From the NCBI GenBank assembly GCA_030752605.1, contig JASMDX010000059.1, positions 1-64,000 of the forward strand: a DNA stretch of 64,000 nt, written 5' to 3'. The translations under genes and the position numbers were made by a program. The notes under the pieces are model-generated. The model saw only the letters and a list, made by a program, of their open reading frames with translations. It did not search any database and was not told the origin of the DNA. The DNA is from GCA-2731375 sp002731375. Its GTDB lineage: Bacteria; Pseudomonadota; Alphaproteobacteria; GCA-2731375. The first letter of the stretch is position 1. The number at the start of each line of letters is the position of its first letter. Shown here piece by piece: positions 58,523 to 64,000 of this stretch.

Positions 58523-60139
58523 TCAATCAAATAGGTTGGCAAGGTTCTTCTTCATAGTGTCGGCAATGTACAGCGCCAGCGCCTGTATGGTGCTGGTTGG
58601 ATTGACGCCACCGCTGGTCACGAAGATGCTGCCATCGACGACAAACAAATTTTTCACGTCATGACTGCGCCCCCAGGAATTGACCACCGATGTCTCCGGT
58701 TCATTCCCCATCCTTGCCGTGCCCAGTAGATGCCAGCCCGCCGGCCGTAATAAATCAACGGTGTCGACCTGCTTCGCGCCCGCCGCCTGCATCACCTCTC
58801 GGCCCCGCGCCAAACCATGAGCCAACATCCTGCGGCTGTTTTCGCTGATCCGATAGGTGATTTTCGGCGCCGGAATGCCGTTGGAATCCGTTAGCTGGGG
58901 ATCAAGCGTAACCGTGTTGCTTTCCTCCGGCAGGTCCTCGCAGACATTGACGATGGAGGCGATATGATCGAACTGTTCGCGAAATGCCTCGTGATGTCCT
59001 GGACCCCACGGAATATCGCCTGACGCATGGCCCCGCAGCGCCATCGTCAAGGGCCCCGGCCCGCGGGAGATTTGCATGTTATAACCGCGCACGAAATCCC
59101 GGTCGGGGTCCGTTTCATAGAATTCCTTGCTGATTATGCAGCAGGCTGGCGGGCCCTTATGGCTGTCCAGCCGTTCCTCGAACACACCGCGCACGACGCT
59201 AATGGGGTGAAACATCAGGTTCTTGCCGACAAGACCACTGCGGTTCGCCAGCCCATCGGGAAACTGCCCCGACTTCGAATTCAAAAGAATGCGCGGCGTG
59301 CCCACGCCATTGCAGGCCATGATCACGATCTCGGCCTTCTGGAAATGCTCGTTCCCGTCCGCATCGTAATAGATCGCGCCATCGGCCATGCCATCGCTAT
59401 TCAATGTTATATCACGCACCCGGCATCGCGTGCGCAGCTCCACACCGCTTCTAATCGCCTGGGGCCAATAGGTGATGTCGGTGCTGGATTTGCCACCCTG
59501 GGCGCAACCCGACATGCAGGTGCCAAGGTTCAGGCATTTGTCCCGGCCCTCATAGGGCTGCGAAATTACCGCGCCATCGGACGGCCACCAATGCCAGCCC
59601 AGTTTGTTATAGCCCTTCGCCATGGTTTCCCCGACAAGCCCTATGGGCAAAGGGGGCAGGGGCATTTTCTTCGGGGGATACATGGGATCCCCGGTCAGGC
59701 CGGAAACCCCCATCATCCGGTCATTTTCTACGAAGTACGGCTCCAACTGCTCGTAATCCACCGGCCAGTCATCGGCTACGCCGTCCAGGGTTTTCACCTT
59801 GAAGTCGGATGGATGCAGGCGCGGGAAGTGAGCCGCATAAAGAACCGTGCTGCCGCCAACACCGTTGAAATTGACAACGTCAATGGGCGAGGCATCGCCA
59901 TTGATGGGATAGTCGGTATCCAAGCCCCGTACGTTCGGGTCTATGTTAAAGGCGCCGAATTGCTGCGCCTCCCAATTGTTGGTGGTCGTTGGATATTTTG
60001 ACGATTTCATCCAATCGCCTTGTTCCAGGCACAAGATGCGCATCCGTGTATCGCTCAAGCTCCATGCCACGGCGCCGCCGGACGCGCCGGCGCCGATGAT
60101 AAGAACGTCTACCGGATCGTGATCGGACGCATTTTCCAT
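58523..60139 (-). CDS. GMC-family FAD oxidoreductase (alcohol/sugar dehydrogenase-like)
   Basis: The 538-residue flavoprotein has the FAD motif VLIIGAGASGGAVAW (13-27), GVGGSTVLYAAHFPR (substrate and FAD loop) and CLNLGTCMSGCAQGGKSST, whose cysteines resemble those of gluconate/2-keto-gluconate dehydrogenase large subunits. It also has NGVGTPRILLNS and the C-terminal catalytic His/Asn region GWHLLGTARMG and GGVNPTSTIQALA. It is paired with a subunit 3-like gene. The third subunit of known complexes, a multi-heme cytochrome c, is absent here. The substrate is unknown. Confidence 0.88.
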   Translation of the reverse strand: MENASDHDPVDVLIIGAGASGGAVAWSLSDTRMRILCLEQGDWMKSSKYPTTTNNWEAQQFGAFNIDPNVRGLDTDYPINGDASPIDVVNFNGVGGSTVLYAAHFPRLHPSDFKVKTLDGVADDWPVDYEQLEPYFVENDRMMGVSGLTGDPMYPPKKMPLPPLPIGLVGETMAKGYNKLGWHWWPSDGAVISQPYEGRDKCLNLGTCMSGCAQGGKSSTDITYWPQAIRSGVELRTRCRVRDITLNSDGMADGAIYYDADGNEHFQKAEIVIMACNGVGTPRILLNSKSGQFPDGLANRSGLVGKNLMFHPISVVRGVFEERLDSHKGPPACCIISKEFYETDPDRDFVRGYNMQISRGPGPLTMALRGHASGDIPWGPGHHEAFREQFDHIASIVNVCEDLPEESNTVTLDPQLTDSNGIPAPKITYRISENSRRMLAHGLARGREVMQAAGAKQVDTVDLLRPAGWHLLGTARMGNEPETSVVNSWGRSHDVKNLFVVDGSIFVTSGGVNPTSTIQALALYIADTMKKNLANLFD

Positions 60140-60207
60140 GTCTATTCCCTTGGCTCAAAAGGCGTCACGGCAAGTATAGACCGAATAGGCGGGTATTCCT
60201 CAAATTA

Positions 60208-61713
60208 TCACCAGGCATCGATGGCCCGCTTGCGGTGATTGCGCGTGGCTGGCGTGGGCATGGCCTTTAACGTCTGACCGAGGAAATGGCGGGTATCCGC
60301 TGGATCGATAATGTCATCGATCTCGAACTTCGCTGCGACTTCGATGCCCGTGTTCCTACGTTTTAGATCTTCCGTGGCCTTGGCGTGGATCATGGCCCTG
60401 GCGGCCTCGTCCGGGGCCGCCGCCAGCTCGGCACCATGAATGATATTAACCGCGCCTTCCAGGCCCATGCCACCGAACTCCGCCGTCGGCCAACCGACGC
60501 ACAAGGCCGGGTCCAAGCCGCGCGCGCCCATGACATAACCACCCAGGCCATAGGCCTTGCGCAGCACCACGGTCATGAAGGGCACCGTGGCTTGCGATAG
60601 GTTCAACAACAGGCGGCCTGAATGGCGCACCAACGCGGTCTTCTCGACTTCCGGCCCAACCATCAGGCCCGGTGTATCGCACAGGAACAGCATGGGAATA
60701 TCATGGGCATCGCACAGCTGGATAAAGCGTGAGGCCTTGTCCGAGGCCGGGCTGTCGATGGCGCCTGCCAGGAACATCGGCTGGTTGGCGATCACGCCCA
60801 CCGCCCGCCCTTCGATGCGGATCAACGAAGTGACGATGGCGCGGCCGAACTTGGCGCGTAGTTCCAGGATGCTATCTATATCTGCTATACCTTCGATCAC
60901 CTTGCGTACGTTGTAGGCCCGGCGTGGGTTGTCCGGGATCATCTCGCGCAAGGCTTCCGCATCCGGGGACCCGAAGCTTTCGGACGGGCCGCGAAAATAG
61001 CTCAGATATTTCTTGGTCAGCACAATGGCCTCGCCTTCGTCTGACGCTAGAATATCGATGACGCCGTTGGGCTCCTGCACATCAACCGGGCCGATCTGTT
61101 CCGGGGTGAAACTTTCGCCCAGGGCGGCCTCGACCAATGGTGGGCCGGCCATGCCGATATTGGCCTTGGGCGTGGCGATCAACACGTCGCACATGCCGGC
61201 CAGATTGGCGTTGCCCGCGAAACAGCGCCCCGTCACGATGCCGACCAAGGGCGCGATGCCGGACAGATTGGCGAAGGCCATGAACGTGGTCAGATCCAGG
61301 CCCAGGCCGGTGCCCGCACTCAGGTCATGGGGCCTGGCGCCGCCACCCTCCAGCCAGCAGATCATGGGCAGGCGCAAATGCTCCGCCACCTCGAAGATGC
61401 GGTCGTGCTTCTTGTGATTGATCAGGCTCTGAGTGCCGGCATAGACCGTGTAGTCATAGGCCAGAATGGCACAGGATTGGCCGTCCACCGCGCCGGTGCC
61501 GGTGATCAGGCCGTCCGCCGCGCCAGTCATGTCATCGCGTACAGGCCGTGACAGCCCGCCGTATTCGGCGAAGCTGCCGGGGTCAAGGAAGGCGTCGAGC
61601 TGCTCCCGCGCGGTCCAATGACCGGTCTTGCGCCGTTTCGCCACCGCCTCGGGCCGGGCCGCATCCAGATTCCCGGCATGTAACGCCCGTATCTCCTCAA
61701 CATCCTTACGCAT
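60208..61713 (-). CDS. Acyl-CoA carboxylase carboxyltransferase subunit (propionyl-/methylmalonyl-CoA type)
   Basis: This crotonase-fold carboxyltransferase moves CO2 from carboxybiotin to an acyl-CoA. The 501-residue protein has the N-half (REQLDAFLDPGSFAEYGGL, CWLEGGGARPHDLSAGTGLG) and the C-half (GVIANQPMFLAGAIDSPASDKASRFIQLCDAHDIPMLFLCDTPGLMVGPEVEKTALVRHSGRLL). It also has KAYGLGGYVMGARGLDP and WPTAEFGGMGLEGAVNI. The ATG at 61713 has a GAGG ribosome-binding site and is preferred over two upstream ones. No biotin carboxylase gene is adjacent, so it either uses a distant partner or works as a decarboxylase subunit. Confidence 0.9.
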   Translation of the reverse strand: MRKDVEEIRALHAGNLDAARPEAVAKRRKTGHWTAREQLDAFLDPGSFAEYGGLSRPVRDDMTGAADGLITGTGAVDGQSCAILAYDYTVYAGTQSLINHKKHDRIFEVAEHLRLPMICWLEGGGARPHDLSAGTGLGLDLTTFMAFANLSGIAPLVGIVTGRCFAGNANLAGMCDVLIATPKANIGMAGPPLVEAALGESFTPEQIGPVDVQEPNGVIDILASDEGEAIVLTKKYLSYFRGPSESFGSPDAEALREMIPDNPRRAYNVRKVIEGIADIDSILELRAKFGRAIVTSLIRIEGRAVGVIANQPMFLAGAIDSPASDKASRFIQLCDAHDIPMLFLCDTPGLMVGPEVEKTALVRHSGRLLLNLSQATVPFMTVVLRKAYGLGGYVMGARGLDPALCVGWPTAEFGGMGLEGAVNIIHGAELAAAPDEAARAMIHAKATEDLKRRNTGIEVAAKFEIDDIIDPADTRHFLGQTLKAMPTPATRNHRKRAIDAW

Positions 61714-61807
61714 TGTTACCTCATTTATCCACGGCATACTCAATGGCAACAATGAAATCAATTTGCCAATGGGTGTCGACAATTTTCAATGTGATTTTAT
61801 GGCTGTG

Positions 61808-62893
61808 CTAGCGTTCTTCTCCGCGTTCCTCCGGCACCAGGGATGCCTCGTCTCGGCTGCTTTCCTCCGGCACCAGGGGCAACCCTTGCCGGCGCTTCCG
61901 TGCGATTTCTTTGGCTGCCATCCTGATGGCGACAAAGCGTTTTGCGGTTGACGGGTGGGACGATCCCGCGAGATGAATAGAACTTGGGTGATTGACCGCC
62001 ATCCTGCGCAAGAAATATTCAGCACCGGCCATGTCAAAGCCTGACCGCTCCGCCAGATAGAGGCCAACGTAATCCGCCTCCTTCTCGAATTCCTGCGAGA
62101 AGGCGCTGGCGCCAACATTCGCCCCCACCCCTATCACGTTGATGCCGGTAACGCCCGTCAGGACGGCCCCCAGGATAGCCCCGCCCATGGCGTTGGTTTG
62201 CTTGGCTTCGATGTGTTTTCGGATATTGTGGGCAAATTCGTGCGCTAGCACCAACGCCAATTCCTGATCCTTGGTGGCGAGCCGCATCATGCCCTTGGTT
62301 ACGTACACGGCATTGCCGTCGGCAAAGGCGTTGACCCTGCTATCCTCTCGTAATTGCGCGGGATAATCGCAGGCAATTGCCGGTGACATTGTTACCGAAT
62401 GTGTTTTGCCTTTGCGCCTGATTTTTAGGACATAGTCTTCTCCCGCCTGTATTTCTCCCGCTATGTCCGAGATCGATTTCACGCCGGTCGTTTCTTTTCC
62501 TTCAAAAGACAGCAAGACATCGCCAAGCTTAAGCACTTCCGAGGCTGGCATGGACCCGGAGATGGCGGTCACAATGGGATGTGTGTGTGGCCCGCCGGTC
62601 ACAACGTCAAACGCCTCTTTCCACTCCACCGTTTTGTGTGAACCACTGGCTTCCACGTTAAAGCCGAATAATGCCCGGACTTTCTCACCGCACAGGGCCA
62701 CATTCGCCCTTTGGATTGGACCGGAAATTTCGCTGAGACGCTGCGCCAGCTCGTAATATTCGCGCAACGCGAACTCACGTTGCAGCCTCGCCTCGGCTCG
62801 GGCGGCGGCGTCATCGGCGATGGGTGTAGATGATTTCGGCGTTACACATGAGGTAACAACCAACGATACAAGCAAAAGAAAAACCAGGCGCAT
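61808..62893 (-). CDS. M48-family metallopeptidase lipoprotein with a PDZ-like domain
   Basis: The 361-residue protein starts with a lipoprotein signal, LVFLLLVSLVVTSC, with lipidated Cys16. A PDZ-like module (about 95-170: SGSMPASEVLKLGDVLLSFEG) follows, and then the peptidase domain with the zinc motif HEFAH (218-222), the downstream FEKEADYVGLYLAERSGFD glutamate, and SSHPSTAKRF. It is expected in the periplasm attached to a membrane and to act in envelope protein quality control, like LoiP/BepA relatives. The C-terminus carries a duplicated LVPEE unit (61826-61842 and 61862-61878). Confidence 0.88.
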   Translation of the reverse strand: MRLVFLLLVSLVVTSCVTPKSSTPIADDAAARAEARLQREFALREYYELAQRLSEISGPIQRANVALCGEKVRALFGFNVEASGSHKTVEWKEAFDVVTGGPHTHPIVTAISGSMPASEVLKLGDVLLSFEGKETTGVKSISDIAGEIQAGEDYVLKIRRKGKTHSVTMSPAIACDYPAQLREDSRVNAFADGNAVYVTKGMMRLATKDQELALVLAHEFAHNIRKHIEAKQTNAMGGAILGAVLTGVTGINVIGVGANVGASAFSQEFEKEADYVGLYLAERSGFDMAGAEYFLRRMAVNHPSSIHLAGSSHPSTAKRFVAIRMAAKEIARKRRQGLPLVPEESSRDEASLVPEERGEER

Positions 62894-62924
62894 AAGATTT
62901 GCCTAATATAAATGCTGCGTCTCT

Positions 62925-63596
62925 TCAAATAATCACGTGTTCGGTGGTGATGATGAAGGGGATTTCTTTATCGGTGTCGAGAAAATTCAGCTCGTCCTCC
63001 CGGGTTCTGGCATAGGCCGCGCTCTGGGCTGATTGCCGCATGGCCGCGACATTGTCGAACCAGGTGATGGCGCAGCCGTCCCAGGCCGGCACCCGGCCAT
63101 CGCGGTAGCCGCCCAGTAGGGTATGGCTTTGCACATAGCGGCGGATAACCTCGATCTCGGCCGCGATGGGGCCATGCACATCGCGCCAATAGATTTGAAA
63201 GGCTTCGACCTCCATGCCGGTCTTTCGGGGCACGAACTCGATATTCTTGACCGCGCCTTCGGGAATGGGGCCGTCCTTGATAATATGCTCCTGGGTCAGG
63301 ATCGTCGCCATGTTAGGGCGGTCGATAAAGTTCTCCTCGTCTCGCTGTATTGCTTCGTAAGCCGCGCCGCCGGCATTGGCGCGCAGGGTATCCACGTCAT
63401 CGACCCAGATCTCGGCAATACCGTCGTAGGGCAGTTCGCCCTTGCGGTAGCCGCCCGGCAGGGCATGAGATTGAATATAGCGGCGCAGGTTGGGCAGGCC
63501 CTTGACGACCTCGGCATGATCGGTCCGCCAATACGCCTGAAAATCCTCAACCGACATGCCGGGTTTCCGCTTTATGCAGGTTATGACCTTTATCAT
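62925..63596 (-). CDS. Tandem EthD-domain protein
   Basis: The 223-residue protein is two copies of an EthD/dimeric alpha-beta-barrel module. Unit 1 (1-108) reads IKRKPGMSVEDFQAYWRTDHAEVV and RRYIQSHALPGGYRKGE. Unit 2 (about 112-223) reads VPRKTGMEVEAFQIYWRDVHGPIA and RRYVQSHTLLGGYRDGR. EthD proteins accompany cytochrome P450 ether oxidation or act as small-molecule reductases and monooxygenases. The duplicated layout likely makes an internal dimer. It is the last leftward gene before the window's end, with an intergenic gap (63597-63745) to the right. Confidence 0.85.
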   Translation of the reverse strand: MIKVITCIKRKPGMSVEDFQAYWRTDHAEVVKGLPNLRRYIQSHALPGGYRKGELPYDGIAEIWVDDVDTLRANAGGAAYEAIQRDEENFIDRPNMATILTQEHIIKDGPIPEGAVKNIEFVPRKTGMEVEAFQIYWRDVHGPIAAEIEVIRRYVQSHTLLGGYRDGRVPAWDGCAITWFDNVAAMRQSAQSAAYARTREDELNFLDTDKEIPFIITTEHVII

Positions 63597-63745
63597 GACT
63601 TTCCCTCCTTATCCATCGGCGGCGGATACGATCTCACAGGGTGGCGGATTTGTCATCTCCGCCCATCGGCTTCAAATTCTGGTAACGCAATATTAAGCAT
63701 TGTTTCCATATATTAAAACTTCGGCAAGGAATGGCGGGCAATGCC

Positions 63746-64000
63746 ATGATTACAACGGATTTGGACCAGACAATGGATCATTCTGTAAACGAAATAATTG
63801 GGAATGCGGGTGGTATGCGCGCATTCGTGCAGGATGTAACGTCAAGTGAGCGGCTGACCACGCTGGAACAAAGCCTTGGTCATCTGTCCATTGGCATCGC
63901 GATTTATGATGATCAGTTCCGCCTTATTACCTGGAATGAAATGCCAGTCGATATTCTCCGGGCGCCGCCTGGTTTGTTTCGGAAGGGCATGAATCCCAAG
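63746..64000 (+). CDS. PAS-domain signalling protein, N-terminal part cut by the window edge
   Basis: The frame runs open to the last base. After a non-conserved start (MITTDLDQTMDHSVNE), the sequence LTTLEQSLGHLSIGIAIYD and FRLITWNEMPVDILRAPPGL is the beginning of a PAS domain of the type found in alphaproteobacterial sensor kinases and diguanylate cyclases. The output domain lies beyond 64000. An in-frame ATG at 63731 would add five residues; AAGGA abuts it directly, so neither start has ideal spacing. Confidence 0.72.
   Translation, partial: MITTDLDQTMDHSVNEIIGNAGGMRAFVQDVTSSERLTTLEQSLGHLSIGIAIYDDQFRLITWNEMPVDILRAPPGLFRKGMNPK

Noticed and set aside
61722..61735. DnaA-box-like TTATCCACG near the carboxylase start
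   Set aside because: A single imperfect box far from dnaA, overlapping the ribosome-binding region of a gene, is not evidence for an origin.
1..64000. CRISPR arrays, tRNA or rRNA genes
   Set aside because: No regularly spaced repeat-spacer pattern, no cloverleaf-like TTCRA motif with matching acceptor stem and no rRNA core strings were noticed on reading.

Overview
The window looks like the chromosome of a heterotrophic alphaproteobacterium, probably a Rhodospirillales-like lineage. The evidence is base composition near 58-60% GC by eye, an rpsT-dnaA neighbourhood, an alphaproteobacterial-style sdhCDAB operon, an intracellular PHA depolymerase, a SAM-II riboswitch (a class concentrated in Alphaproteobacteria), and many acyl-CoA and short-chain dehydrogenase genes. 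No rRNA, tRNA, CRISPR array or complete insertion sequence was recognised.

Layout. 1-2.9 kb: the 5' end of a tyrosine-recombinase gene leaving the window, a 5'-truncated MATE transporter next to it, and a UMF1-type transporter. 2.9-10.2 kb: purH, then a surface-polysaccharide block with a FlaA1/WbpM-like dehydratase, a WecA-like glycosyl-1-phosphate transferase, a UDP-sulfoquinovose synthase homologue and a nucleotide-sugar dehydrogenase. 10.2-13.5 kb: an acyl-CoA dehydrogenase, a higBA-like toxin-antitoxin pair and a homoserine-dehydrogenase-like SAF protein. 13.6-17.1 kb: sdhCDAB with a promoter and a perfect terminator. 17.1-22.9 kb: a PaiB-like protein, an SDR, an amber-interrupted FAD oxidoreductase, and a NUDIX-VOC-CitE-like-SDR operon. 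23.1-24.6 kb: promoter, SAM-II riboswitch, terminator and metY. 24.6-31 kb: two MFS transporters around an operon of a fused KAS-fold/DUF35 protein and a thiolase. 31-38 kb: tandem phosphotransferases, pyrF, a broken SDR, a DapA-family lyase, a YcgN-type protein, phaZ and an odd receiver domain. 38.6-42.8 kb: a Sco-like protein, dnaA with a long repeat-rich upstream region, rpsT and an orphan ABC ATPase. 42.9-48.9 kb: a mixed catabolic block including a frameshifted GFA gene. 49.1-57.7 kb: a corrinoid methyltransferase cluster. 57.7-64 kb: a GMC oxidoreductase pair, an acyl-CoA carboxylase subunit, an M48 lipoprotein, an EthD repeat protein and the start of a PAS-domain protein.

The most coherent system is at 49.1-57.7 kb. 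It holds two non-pyrrolysine MttB-family methyltransferases, a corrinoid-binding protein, a methyltetrahydrofolate:corrinoid methyltransferase, a dimethylglycine/sarcosine dehydrogenase-like GcvT-fusion flavoprotein, and a GlxA/GbdR-type regulator transcribed away from one mttB. Read together, the genes suggest that quaternary or tertiary methylamines are demethylated through a cobalamin protein into tetrahydrofolate, with the remaining N-methyl groups removed oxidatively.

At least four genes are broken (MATE, FAD oxidoreductase, SDR, GFA), so this stretch shows recent gene decay. All functional calls are by eye from sequence; no database search was run.
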